Positions 8,739 to 18,200 of a DNA stretch of 64,000 nt are shown piece after piece. Made by a program: the position numbers and the translations under genes. The notes below the pieces were generated by a model that was not told where the DNA came from, made no database searches, and worked only from the letters and a program-made list of their open reading frames with translations. The first letter of the stretch is position 1. Every line of letters starts with the position of its first letter. The stretch is from an uncultured Lachnospiraceae bacterium (GTDB taxonomy: Bacteria > Bacillota > Clostridia > Lachnospirales > Lachnospiraceae): assembly GCA_910588955.1 (NCBI GenBank), contig CAJURQ010000016.1:1-64000 (forward strand), in the 5' to 3' direction.

Positions 8739-9824
8739 ATGGCAAACAGTGAAAAAACATCTGGTGCAGGGTTTTTAAAGAATCTTGTCAAAAATCAGTG
8801 TTTTATCCCGGTTGCGGCGCTTTTGCTGCTGGCGGTTTTCAACCTGATTGCAGATCCTTCTTTCTTTAGAATTACATTGGGCTATAACAGCGCGGGGAAT
8901 CCGGTGCTGTCCGGCTTTATCATCGACATTATCAACAACGGTTCCGAACTGGCGATTCTGGCGATCGGCATGACGCTTGTAACGGCGGCTTCCGGCGGAC
9001 AGGATATCAGTGTGGGTGCGGCAATCGCTATCGCGGGCAGCGTGATCCTGCGTGTGCTCTGCGGCGGAAATGCCCGTCCCGAAACCTTGCAGGCTCCTAT
9101 CATTGTGGCGTTTCTGGCTGCTTGTGTGGTTGCAATGCTCTTTGGCGCGTTCAACGGCGTGCTGGTGGCTTATTTCAAGATTCAGCCCATGATTGCGACG
9201 CTGATTCTGTATACGGCGGGACGTTCCATCGCGGCGTGGATCAACAACAACGAGCTTCCTGTTATCAGTGATCCCAAGTTCGCTTATTTCGGCGGGTTTA
9301 TTCCCGGAATACCGATTCCGACACCCTGCTTTATCGCGATCGCATGCATGATCGTGATCGCCATTGTCCTGAAGGTGACAAATCTGCGCCTGTATACGCA
9401 GTCTGTTGGTATCAACCAGAGTTCTTCCAAGTTAAACGGTTTGAATCCCGAGCTGATCAAGGTGATGGCGTTCGTGATTCTGGGTCTGTGCGTAGCGGTT
9501 GCAGGATTGATTAAGGTAAGCCGTGTGTCTTCCATCAACTACTCCGTTATTGCGAAGGATATTGAGATGGACGCGATCCTCGCGGTCGCTCTCGGCGGTA
9601 ACGCGCTCTCCGGAGGTAAGTTCAATATGGCGGCTTCCATCATAGGTGCGTTTGTTATCCAGTGCCTGACGACGACGCTTTACAAGTTCGGTGTCTCTTC
9701 CACGGCGCTTCCCGCGTATAAGGCGGTAGTGGTTATCCTGCTGGTAGTTGTCAGCGCGCCTACTGTGAGAGAGTATTTCAATAAGATTACACAAAAAATG
9801 AAACTGAGCAAGGAGGTGGCGTAA
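8739..9824 (+). CDS. Sugar ABC transporter permease (YtfT-like)
   Basis: A 361-residue CUT2 permease (RbsC/XylH/YtfT superfamily) with about ten hydrophobic segments. The typical central motif is ELAILAIGMTLVTAASGGQDISVG, shortened here to the recognisable core GQDISVGAAIAIAGS. A second conserved patch is IEMDAILAVALGGNALSGG. The ATG is adjacent to the preceding stop and is served by GGGAGGTG. The second permease follows after one base. Two different permeases in one operon are characteristic of the YtfQ/R/T-YjfF-type transporter and argue for a heterodimeric channel. Confidence 0.92.
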   Translation: MANSEKTSGAGFLKNLVKNQCFIPVAALLLLAVFNLIADPSFFRITLGYNSAGNPVLSGFIIDIINNGSELAILAIGMTLVTAASGGQDISVGAAIAIAGSVILRVLCGGNARPETLQAPIIVAFLAACVVAMLFGAFNGVLVAYFKIQPMIATLILYTAGRSIAAWINNNELPVISDPKFAYFGGFIPGIPIPTPCFIAIACMIVIAIVLKVTNLRLYTQSVGINQSSSKLNGLNPELIKVMAFVILGLCVAVAGLIKVSRVSSINYSVIAKDIEMDAILAVALGGNALSGGKFNMAASIIGAFVIQCLTTTLYKFGVSSTALPAYKAVVVILLVVVSAPTVREYFNKITQKMKLSKEVA

Positions 9825-9825
9825 G

Positions 9826-10893
9826 ATGGCAAAGACAGATAAGAATAGTGCATCTGCGGGCAAAGGTCTCGGCGCTAAGCTGGCGGGCATGACCGACACC
9901 AATCTGCTCCTCACCATTACGATTGCTGTATTTTTCCTGTTGTACATAGGGGCAATGCTTTTCCTGCGTTCGGGATTTTTAAAGCCTCAGACCTTCTTTA
10001 ATATTTTGAATGCGAACGCTGCGCTGATTATCCTTGCAAGCGGCATGAGCCTTGTTATGATTACCGGCGGAATCGATATTTCCGTGGGCGGCGTGACGGC
10101 TCTCGTGAGTATGTGCTGCGCGGTTTACCTCGACTATAAGGGCGGTAACGTGTTTATGGCGGTGCTCATTGCACTGGCGATTGGTTTGGCATTCGGTGCA
10201 TTCCAAGGTTTTTTGGTGGCGTATCTGGACATCCAGCCTTTCATCGTTACACTGGCAGGTATGTTCTTTGCGAGAGGTATGACAACGATTGTCAACACTT
10301 CTCCCTTCAACGTGGAGAATGAGGCGTTCGTGGCATTGAAGATGACCCGTGTGAACGTGCCCGGTCTCGGTTCTGTCAATAAGCTTGGCAAGTACGTGCC
10401 CGCTTATGTGGAGATCGGCGTGCTGGTAGCGCTTGTTGTGGTAATCGTAATGTTCGCACTGCTTCGCTGGATGAAGCTGGGACGTAACTTCTACGCTGTC
10501 GGCGGTAACAAGCAGAGCGCATTGATGCTCGGTATCAACGTGAAGAGGACGAAGTTCCTCTCCCACTTAATCTGCGGTCTTTTGGCAGGTATCGGCGGTT
10601 TCGTCTACTTCCTGCACGTAGGTTCCGGTTCTCCCTCCCATGCGTCGGGCGCGGAGATGGACGCGATCGCATCCTCCATTATCGGCGGCACCATGCTGAC
10701 CGGTGGTGTAGGTAACGTGCTTGGTACGTTCTTCGGCGTACTCTCTCTGAGCACGATCCAGAACATCGTATCTTCTGTAGGTTTCGATGAAGCATGGTGG
10801 ACCGGTATCACAAAGGCGGTTATGCTCTGCCTGTTCCTTGTGGTTCAGAGTGTGGTTATGTCTGTGAGAAAGAAGAGAAATGCGGCGAATTAA
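9826..10893 (+). CDS. Sugar ABC transporter permease (YjfF-like)
   Basis: A 355-residue CUT2 permease, paralogue of the preceding gene and probably its heterodimer partner. Recognisable motifs are SLVMITGGIDISVGGVTALV and MDAIASSIIGGTMLTGG, with about nine to ten membrane helices and a positively charged C-terminus. Its ATG is one base after the previous stop and has AAGGAGGTGG upstream. It is the last gene of the operon; a GC-rich hairpin follows at 10948-10978. Confidence 0.92.
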   Translation: MAKTDKNSASAGKGLGAKLAGMTDTNLLLTITIAVFFLLYIGAMLFLRSGFLKPQTFFNILNANAALIILASGMSLVMITGGIDISVGGVTALVSMCCAVYLDYKGGNVFMAVLIALAIGLAFGAFQGFLVAYLDIQPFIVTLAGMFFARGMTTIVNTSPFNVENEAFVALKMTRVNVPGLGSVNKLGKYVPAYVEIGVLVALVVVIVMFALLRWMKLGRNFYAVGGNKQSALMLGINVKRTKFLSHLICGLLAGIGGFVYFLHVGSGSPSHASGAEMDAIASSIIGGTMLTGGVGNVLGTFFGVLSLSTIQNIVSSVGFDEAWWTGITKAVMLCLFLVVQSVVMSVRKKRNAAN

Positions 10894-10947
10894 AAGATGA
10901 TATGTCCGTGAGAAGGCAGAAACATAATTTTATAAAATCAATAAGGA

Positions 10948-10978
10948 GACCGTCGGGATGTGCTATTGCCCGGCGGTC
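10948..10978 (+). terminator. Probable terminator after the YtfQ-type transporter operon
   Basis: GACCGTCGGG pairs with CCCGGCGGTC (one G-T wobble) around an 11-base loop, followed by a short TTT. The T tract is weak, so termination may be partial. Confidence 0.6.
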
Positions 10979-11031
10979 TTTACGCGTTCCGGCAGCCGTA
11001 AATATGGAAAAGATTTCGGCTGTTCACATAA

Positions 11032-11211
11032 TCGGCAAGCCGTGAAGAGGGACTCTCAGACGGACTTGAGAAAGGACGCGCAGAGGGTGAAGCGAGATTT
11101 GCCGAACTGACTGCTTTTTTGCTGCAGGAGAATCGCACGGATGATCTGGCACGGGCGGTTACGGATTTGAAGTACAGGGAAGAGCTGCTCCGGCGAATAC
11201 TGTATCCGTGA
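11032..11211 (+). pseudogene. C-terminal remnant of an Rpn-type PD-(D/E)XK nuclease/transposase-like protein
   Basis: A stop-bounded frame without a start codon translates to a recognisable tail: EEGLSDGLEKGRAEGEARF, then FAELTAFLLQENRTDDLAR and DLKYREELLRRIL, ending at TGA 11209-11211. The Gly/Glu-rich helix followed by 'LL..NRTDDL.RA..D.EYRE.L' is, as I recall, the typical C-terminus of Rpn-family (recombination-promoting nuclease/putative transposase) proteins common in Lachnospiraceae. The catalytic N-terminal domain is absent. The rest of the 10894-11392 gap shows no other gene. Confidence 0.55.
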
Positions 11212-11300
11212 CAGTGACGGCAGATAGCTGCCGACTGCGTAATTTTTGTGTAAATGTGATAAATATTCCCGAGTCGGGACTATCTTTGTTCAACAAAAAG

Positions 11301-11309
11301 TGATATACT
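11301..11309 (+). promoter_or_regulatory. Extended -10 promoter candidate for the chemoreceptor gene
   Basis: TGATATACT fits an extended -10 (TGn-TATACT) about 84 bp before the ATG at 11393. No good -35 box is seen at 17 bp. Confidence 0.4.
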
Positions 11310-11392
11310 TAGAGCAATGTAAAGGCGGCGGAAGGCGAATTGCACGATATACGATATGAATATAAGGGTTACATACACGGGAGGATATTTGC

Positions 11393-13111
11393 ATGAAAAA
11401 GATTGGCTCTAAATTTGCACTGGCAATCATCGCGCTTGCTTTGATTTCGATTATATCGCTGGGGGTTCTCGCCAACAGCATGACGGCGATTTCCCAGAGC
11501 AGTCAGGATATCATGAACAACGAGGTGGAGAAGATCAATCTGATCCACGGTATCTACGGGGACTACCTGAACATGTACATGAACGTGTACGCCCATGTGA
11601 ACGCCAAGCTGCTGCGGACGATGGATAAGCGCGCGGATGACATTCAGGAGTACCGGACGCACATGTGGGAATCCATGGAGACCTATAAGTCGAAGATCAC
11701 CTCGGAGGAGGCGCTGGGAGTTTATGATTCGCTGGCGGGGAGGCTTGAGAGCTTTGACACCTACGTGGACTCCATCATAGAACTGAGCCGGGCGAATGAC
11801 AAGGAACGCGCGAATAACTTGATCTCGAATAACCTCGGCATGCTGAACAACACCATCGGCAACAGCATGACCGATCTGTTGGAATTTTCGGACACGGAGC
11901 TTGCCGACGGCAAGGGGTATCTGCAGGGGAAAGTGGAAAGCTCCTACGTGCTGATCGTGGCGGTCATCGTGATTCTGATTGTGACGGCAATTCTGGTCCT
12001 GATCATTGCGCACCGTATTATCGTGACACCGATCCAGAAGATTGCGCAGGTGATCAACGGGATGATCGAGGATATACATAATAATAAAGGAAATCTGACC
12101 GAGAGAGTGCCCGTGCAGACGAAGGATGAGATCGCGACGCTCGCCTCGGGTGTGAACGAGTTTCTGGATATTTTGCAGGATGTGATCGGCGGCGTTATTT
12201 CCAGCAGCGACGAGATCAACAGGCAGCAGCTCCATGTCAACGAGGTGGTGGAGGTGACGAACCAGAATGCCAGCGATACTTCGGCTACGATGGAAGAGCT
12301 GGCGGCGAGCATGGAGGAAGTGTCATCTGCGGTAAGTTATGTCAGCGACAGCACGAAAGAGGCGGAGGCTTCTGTCGGGGAGATGGTTGATCAGGCAGTC
12401 AACGGCACGAAGTTTGCGGAGGAGATCCGCAGCCGCGCAGAGGAGCTTCGCAGGCTGGCGCAGGAGAGCCGCGCAACTGCGGACGGTATGATAAAAGAAT
12501 TTGATGTGTCATTGAATGCGTCCATCGAGGACAGCAAACAGATCGAGAAGATAGGAAACCTGACGGCGGATATTCTGAGCATTGCCTCTAAGACGAACCT
12601 GCTGGCGTTAAACGCGTCCATTGAGGCGGCGAGAGCAGGCGAGGCGGGAAAAGGCTTTGCGGTGGTAGCGGACGAGATTCGTCAGCTGGCGGACAATTCA
12701 AAGCAGACGGCAGGAAATATCCAGCAGATTTCGGCTGGCGTTGTGGCGGCGGTTATGACACTTGCGGAGAATGCGGGTAATCTTGTGAAATTTATTAATG
12801 AAAGGGTATTGCCGGATTACGAAATTCTGGAGCGCACAGGTGAGCAGTATCTGAACGATTCCATTACGATAGACCGTATGATGGGCGAAATGCGGGATTC
12901 CATGGAGAATATCGGCGGCATGATGCGCTCGGTGGCGGAGTCCAACGAGAACATTACAAATAATGTAAGAGAGAGCGCGCAGGGCGTCGGCGGCGTGGTG
13001 AACAACACGGCGGCGCTGGCGGAGAATATGAAGGGCATTGTGGAAGCGCTGAATCAGGTTTCCGACGTGGTGAGCCACCTGTCTGAGCAGACGGCATGCT
13101 TTGAGGGATAG
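11393..13111 (+). CDS. Methyl-accepting chemotaxis protein
   Basis: A 572-residue transmembrane chemoreceptor. TM1 is at about 8-28, followed by a mostly helical extracytoplasmic domain (four-helix-bundle type), TM2 (about 183-206), HAMP, and a long coiled-coil signalling domain. The invariant hairpin tip KTNLLALNASIEAARAGEAG and GKGFAVVADEIRQLAD is intact, so it should couple to CheA/CheW. GGGAGG precedes the ATG. It stands next to sugar-uptake genes, but nothing in the sequence names its ligand. A small membrane-protein gene and a second receptor follow closely. Confidence 0.93.
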   Translation: MKKIGSKFALAIIALALISIISLGVLANSMTAISQSSQDIMNNEVEKINLIHGIYGDYLNMYMNVYAHVNAKLLRTMDKRADDIQEYRTHMWESMETYKSKITSEEALGVYDSLAGRLESFDTYVDSIIELSRANDKERANNLISNNLGMLNNTIGNSMTDLLEFSDTELADGKGYLQGKVESSYVLIVAVIVILIVTAILVLIIAHRIIVTPIQKIAQVINGMIEDIHNNKGNLTERVPVQTKDEIATLASGVNEFLDILQDVIGGVISSSDEINRQQLHVNEVVEVTNQNASDTSATMEELAASMEEVSSAVSYVSDSTKEAEASVGEMVDQAVNGTKFAEEIRSRAEELRRLAQESRATADGMIKEFDVSLNASIEDSKQIEKIGNLTADILSIASKTNLLALNASIEAARAGEAGKGFAVVADEIRQLADNSKQTAGNIQQISAGVVAAVMTLAENAGNLVKFINERVLPDYEILERTGEQYLNDSITIDRMMGEMRDSMENIGGMMRSVAESNENITNNVRESAQGVGGVVNNTAALAENMKGIVEALNQVSDVVSHLSEQTACFEG

Positions 13112-13138
13112 CGAAAGGCGCAGGTGGAGGAGACGGCT

Positions 13139-13405
13139 TTGGACGAGAAAAAGAATAAAAAATACAGGGACACGAAGGTTGGACTGACGCTTCGCATCCT
13201 CGTGTCCGTGTATGTGTTGTACCTTGCTTACGGCTTGATACAGGGATTCGGGGAAACCGCGGGCAACGACCGGATATTTATAGCGGCGGCGATCGTTATT
13301 TTTATAGCGGCAGGCGGCGCAATCCTGATCGTATCGGCAAAAAAACTGATTCGGAAGGAGTATGCAGATGCAGACGGACAAGCAGAAGACGATGAAGAAC
13401 AGTAA
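13139..13405 (+). CDS. Small two-helix membrane protein between two chemoreceptor genes
   Basis: An 88-residue hypothetical protein. A charged N-terminus (DEKKNKKYRDTKV) is followed by two hydrophobic helices (about 16-35 and 42-63) and an acidic tail. TTG 13139 is preferred because GGAGG lies 8 nt upstream. The alternative GTG at 13124 would overlap this site. Its 3' end overlaps the start of the next receptor gene by 38 bp, so the two are likely translationally linked. The family is not recognised. Its position suggests a role tied to the receptors, but this is only context. Confidence 0.65.
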   Translation: MDEKKNKKYRDTKVGLTLRILVSVYVLYLAYGLIQGFGETAGNDRIFIAAAIVIFIAAGGAILIVSAKKLIRKEYADADGQAEDDEEQ

Positions 13406-15092
13406 GGGGGCGGGGATCAGGTTTAAGATCAACGCCTGTATTTTATGCGCGCTTGTTGTGCTGATCGCGTTGATGATGGTGCTGGTGGACAGGGCGAGCA
13501 AATACAACGCGCAGTATTCCCAGATTCTTGACAGCATCAGCAAGGTGACTTTCATTAAGGATAACGCTTCCTATCTGGGGCGCACCGTTGTGGCAAAGTG
13601 CGGTACGGGCGGGGATCTGGCGTCCAGCGGGCACGTGGAAATCATTGACACGATGGAGCAGTACGTGGCGGAGGTCGGCGAGAATGTGCCGCAGGATGCG
13701 GAGTACTCGGAGATGCGTAACCAGTTCGACAAGTTTGCCTCCGAAGCGGGGAAATTTATCGCAGCGTTCCGGGAACTGCAGGCGGCGTGTGGGAACGAAT
13801 ACTCTTCAAAGGGTATGAATGCGGCGCAGGATATGAGCGGCAGCATGAGTTTTGTCAGCTCCAGCGCGGAGACATTGCTCGCCTCAGAGATCGCGAGAAG
13901 CGAGCAGGTGGCGGACGAGATACAGACGGCATTCCGGAATATGCGGAACTTGGTTGTGCTGATTGTGCTGATTACGGCAGTTGTGGTTTTGGCGGCATCC
14001 TTTGCACTGACGCAGAGCATCACTGCGCCCATCATACAGCTTGAGAAAAAGCTGACGGTTATGTCCGAGGGCAACCTGACGAGCGAGGACATTAAGGTGA
14101 AAAGCCGGGACGAGGCGGGACGCGCCGCATCGGCTTTTAATAAGATGAAGGGCAGTCTGGTGCATCTGATCAGCAAAGTGGCGGCAAACATGTCGGAGCT
14201 GAAAATGGCTACCGCGACTGTCAACAACAGCGTGGACGAGAACGCGCAGGGCGGAACGCGGATCGCCGACGCGGTGGACGGGATGCTGGCGGCGTTAGAG
14301 AGGCAGCAGCAGGAAGTCGGACGTGCGCAGGAACAGATCGGCGACATGGGAGAGGTTGCAGGGAAGGTGGCGGACTACGCCGAGGCGATCCACGGAAACG
14401 CGGGGAAGACGCGGGATAACGCCAGAGACGGGATGCAGAAAATCGTGGCTTATGTGGAGCAGATGCAGAAGGTGAACAACTCCATGCGCGAGATGGAGAG
14501 TGTGTTTGCCTCCTTCGGGGAGAACACGAAGGGAATGACGGAGGCGCTTGAGTCCATTTCTTCCATCGCGTCTCAGACGAACTTACTCTCGTTAAACGCG
14601 TCCATCGAGGCGGCGAGAGCCGGAGAAGCGGGCAAGGGATTCGCGGTGGTGGCGACGGAGATACGGAATCTGGCGGACGATTCGCAGGCGGCTGCCGCGC
14701 ATATCGGCAAGATGATCGAGGCGGTGAGCACGCAGGCGGATCAGATGACTGCGCGGCTGCGGGAGAGTCTTGACCAGTTGGAGAAGGGCAACCAGATGAC
14801 GGGCGAGGCGAAGGAGAGTTTCGAGATTATTACGGCGGGCACGGACGAAGTCGGCAACAGCGTGGAAGATATTATAAAAGGTGTGGAAGTGCTGAGCGAC
14901 AGAATCCATGAGGCGATGGAGAGCATGGGAACGATCAAGGACGCGGCGGACGGCAATGTGATCGAGATCAACGAGGTCAGCGCCGTGGTGGCTGAACAGT
15001 CCGCAAATCTGGAAGAAGTTTCCGAGGCTATGGACAAGCTGCTTGCACTCACAGACGATGTGGAAGGGCTTGTGGAAGAGTTTAAAATTTAA
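13368..15092 (+). CDS. Methyl-accepting chemotaxis protein
   Basis: A 574-residue chemoreceptor, paralogue of the one at 11393. It has TM1 near residues 17-36, an extracytoplasmic helical domain, TM2 near 190-215, HAMP and a signalling coiled coil with the conserved tip QTNLLSLNASIEAARAGEAG and FAVVATEIRNLADD. ATG 13368 has AAGGAG 7 nt upstream; the ATG at 13362 is too close to that site. The start lies inside the preceding small-protein gene. The gene ends 44 bp before the inverted repeat at 15136-15201, which may also terminate it. Confidence 0.92.
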   Translation: MQTDKQKTMKNSKGAGIRFKINACILCALVVLIALMMVLVDRASKYNAQYSQILDSISKVTFIKDNASYLGRTVVAKCGTGGDLASSGHVEIIDTMEQYVAEVGENVPQDAEYSEMRNQFDKFASEAGKFIAAFRELQAACGNEYSSKGMNAAQDMSGSMSFVSSSAETLLASEIARSEQVADEIQTAFRNMRNLVVLIVLITAVVVLAASFALTQSITAPIIQLEKKLTVMSEGNLTSEDIKVKSRDEAGRAASAFNKMKGSLVHLISKVAANMSELKMATATVNNSVDENAQGGTRIADAVDGMLAALERQQQEVGRAQEQIGDMGEVAGKVADYAEAIHGNAGKTRDNARDGMQKIVAYVEQMQKVNNSMREMESVFASFGENTKGMTEALESISSIASQTNLLSLNASIEAARAGEAGKGFAVVATEIRNLADDSQAAAAHIGKMIEAVSTQADQMTARLRESLDQLEKGNQMTGEAKESFEIITAGTDEVGNSVEDIIKGVEVLSDRIHEAMESMGTIKDAADGNVIEINEVSAVVAEQSANLEEVSEAMDKLLALTDDVEGLVEEFKI

Positions 15093-15135
15093 GATTTTAT
15101 ACGGAATCAGACGGTACGAAAACTGCACAAAAATC

Positions 15136-15201
15136 AAAAAACACGTAAAACGCTTGTTTTTTCCATGTGGGGGGGGGGTATAATGGTTTTACGTGTTTTT
15201 T
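15136..15201. repeat. Perfect 16-bp inverted repeat flanking a promoter
   Basis: AAAAAACACGTAAAAC (15136-15151) is the exact reverse complement of GTTTTACGTGTTTTTT (15186-15201). The 34-bp interior holds the promoter of the giant surface-protein gene. The T run at the right arm would also allow a terminator with an unusually large loop for the chemoreceptor gene. Confidence 0.8.
15154..15184 (+). promoter_or_regulatory. Promoter with G10 homopolymer in the spacer
   Basis: TTGTTT (15154-15159) and a perfect TATAAT (15179-15184) are 19 bp apart. The spacer includes ten consecutive Gs (15169-15178) abutting the -10 box. A two-base loss would give the optimal 17-bp spacing. This arrangement matches phase-variable promoters governed by slipped-strand mispairing. 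Confidence 0.6.
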
Positions 15202-15244
15202 TATTATTTTAAAACTCGAAAAAAAGAAAACAGGAGGGCAAGGA

Positions 15245-18200
15245 ATGGGAAAAACGAAAAAGCTGCGTCTGGTCAAAAGAATGTTGGCTATGATGCTGGC
15301 TGTAGCCATGTCAGTCACTATGGTACCCTCGACGGCGCTCGCTGCACCTGCAGACGATACCGCCGCGGAAAATATAGTGCTTGAGACAGGAGAAAACGGC
15401 GATACAAATACGCCGGGAAATCCGGAAAATATCGCACCGGAAGATGATGACGAGTCGGAGGATGACGAGAGCGTCAAAGAGAAGGACGTGAATGATGACG
15501 CGTCCGATGGCGATGCGGATCAAAACGACAAAGAGACGCTGGACGATGGAAGTACGGAAAGCAAAGATGAAAGTACGGAAAGCAAGGATGGCAGTACAGA
15601 AAGCAAAATGGAAACGAACGAAGCGGGGGGTGAGACGCCCGCAGCGAAGCCGGCCTACGAGATCAGCCTTTCCGGCGAACTAGGGACGAAGGCGGAGTAT
15701 AACGGATCCGAGCAGTTCGCAGACATTCTGTATTATGTGACGCTGAAGAAAGACGGTGAAGAGGTTTCTGGCGATGGCGTTACGTGCACTTGGAAGGAGA
15801 AGGGCGCGGACGGCTATGCAGCTATGGCGGCGGGAGCTAAACCGACAAATGCGGGAAGCTATCAGGCGGTACTCAACTATCCACCTCAGGATGGCGTGCA
15901 TGACGGCGCTGAGCTGACGCAGGAGTTTGAGATCACGAAGGCGCCTGTGCGGATCACACTTCGAAGCGAAGGACTATATGTGAAGCCGGGCACAAAGAAA
16001 AGCGCGATTGCGGTACCGGTCATTGATGGCGTGATTCAGGGTACAGACGGTGATGTTTATGTACTTGAAAGCGCAGACCTTGCCCTAGCCATTGACAGTA
16101 TCAAAGATGCGGTGACGGACGAGGAGCTGGACGACGATGACGTGTTGACGAATGACGGCGATTATGCCATAGTCCTCACTCCGTCATATAAGGCGGATCT
16201 TGCGGCGGAGAAGAAAGCTCAGTTCGAGAAGAACTTCGAGCTGAAACCTTTCACGGCGGATATCGAAATGGCGGATCTGATCTATACGGAAGTCACGGTT
16301 AAACTGGCGGATGCTCATAAGCAGGAGGGCGAGACGGAAGCTAGTCAGATCACGAAGGAATACGACGGCAAAGCGAAGGATGCTCCGGAGAAAACCAAGG
16401 ATTATACGGTTACCGTGAAGTATCAGGATACGGACGGAACGATGAAAGAGATAACCGACGCTGAGACGACCGGAGAGTGGGAGCCCTATGAAGGCAGCGC
16501 GCTGGATGCGAACGGCAAGGTGAAGGCGCCCACAAACGCGGGTTACTATACTTACAAGGTAGTTTATCCGGGCAAAGATGGCGTCTATGCCGGGAGTGAA
16601 ACATATTTTTTCGTGGAGATCACGCAGGCGGAACTGAAGGTGGAAGCGAAGAACGCTTCGCCCCTGACTGTGCCCGAAAATATCACCGTAGGGGAAGTGC
16701 TGGCAAAGATTGAATATAAGGTGACGGATAAGGATGGCAAGGACGTTACGGAGGATGTAAAGGCGAAACATATCTGGGGAACAAGCTACAGCAGTTCCGG
16801 CAGGAGCCAGATTTACGAGCCTTTGTTCACCGTGGAGGAATCAAGCGACGGCACGACATGGTCGCCTATTTCAAAATATAACACGAGCCAGAATCTGGTA
16901 AAAGGCACACAGTACCGTGTGACATTTACCGGCAGAAAGGCGGTTTTGAATGCAAGTGGCAGTTACACAAATATTATTGATGATATAGACAGCAGCAGTG
17001 TTAACGGCGTAGACCCGAACTACACTACGGTTTCTGCCGGAAAAGAGCTGGCGATTAAGGTCGAAGACGGAACGAAGGGGAAGATCGACGTTTCCGGGCT
17101 GCTGGGAGAGAATAAGGGCGCGAAGACGATCAAGGAGTTAGTGCCGAAGCAGTATGACGGCAAGGCGATTTATGTATCGAGAAGCGCGTATAAAAATGTG
17201 GTGAAGCTTGTGAAGGAAGACGGAACGCCGATTCCGACGGAGCAGCATGAGTTCACCTATACATGGTATCGCTACAGGGGCGGCGACCGCATTGACGCGG
17301 AGCTGGCAGGGGCGGATCAGTCAAATACGAACTGGAGCGAAGTTAGAAATATGGTTTCTCCTCAGGATGCCGGCGTCTATAAGCTGGAGATTAGCTATGA
17401 GGATAAGATCGATCCGGAAACGTTCAATTACGCGGATCCTGAGGTAGTGTATTTTGCCATTGACCCGAGGCAGGTGATAATCACGCCGAAGGCGGAATCC
17501 TATGAGGTTCTGGAGGGAAGAAGCGTAGGGGATTTCTTCTACGGCGACAAAGAGATCGAATATGAAGCTAAAGCGGCAGACGGAAAGTCTCTTCCCGAGG
17601 AGGATGTGTATCCCCGTGGACAGATCGTGAAGAAGACGACTGCAACGCCTGCGGTTCAGGATGAGTGTTATGATCAGGATGACTATAATTGGGACACTTA
17701 CTTTGAGAGGAAAGATGGCGTCAGTTATGTGCTTCAGGGTCTCGAGATGAGATATCGCGACGAATGGGGCGACTATAGTGCTGATTCCAATTATACGTGC
17801 ACGGCGGATGAACTGGTGGACGGTGCACGTAAGAGCACGCCTCTCAATACGGAGACAAAACCTGTTTCGGTTGTGCCGATGGGCGATCAGAAGATAACGA
17901 TCACGGCGGATACCACGAAATGGGCGGCAAAGGAAAAGGTGTACGATGCGAAGCCCTTTGAGGTGAAGGATCTGGTTCCGGATGGCATGGTGAGTGTCAA
18001 GAAGGCAGATGGCACCGAGGTTTCGGGTCTGAAGCTCACTTATGAGGTTTACTACGAGGATGAGTGGGGCTATGGCAATCATGATGAGCTGAAGTATGTC
18101 GTGGACGCCGGCAGCTACGAGCTGTATGTCCGCTTTGACGGGGATAAAGACTACGCGCCGTTCGGCTGGAATGATGAGGCTGACTATCCTGCCAAACTTG

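Noticed and set aside
10794..11045. An 83-codon frame after the YjfF-like permease
   Set aside because: It overlaps the permease, has no ribosome binding site, runs through the terminator and encodes nothing recognisable.
15136..15201. Simple terminator for the second chemoreceptor as sole explanation of the inverted repeat
   Set aside because: A 34-base loop containing a complete promoter is atypical; a terminator role is kept only as an alternative.
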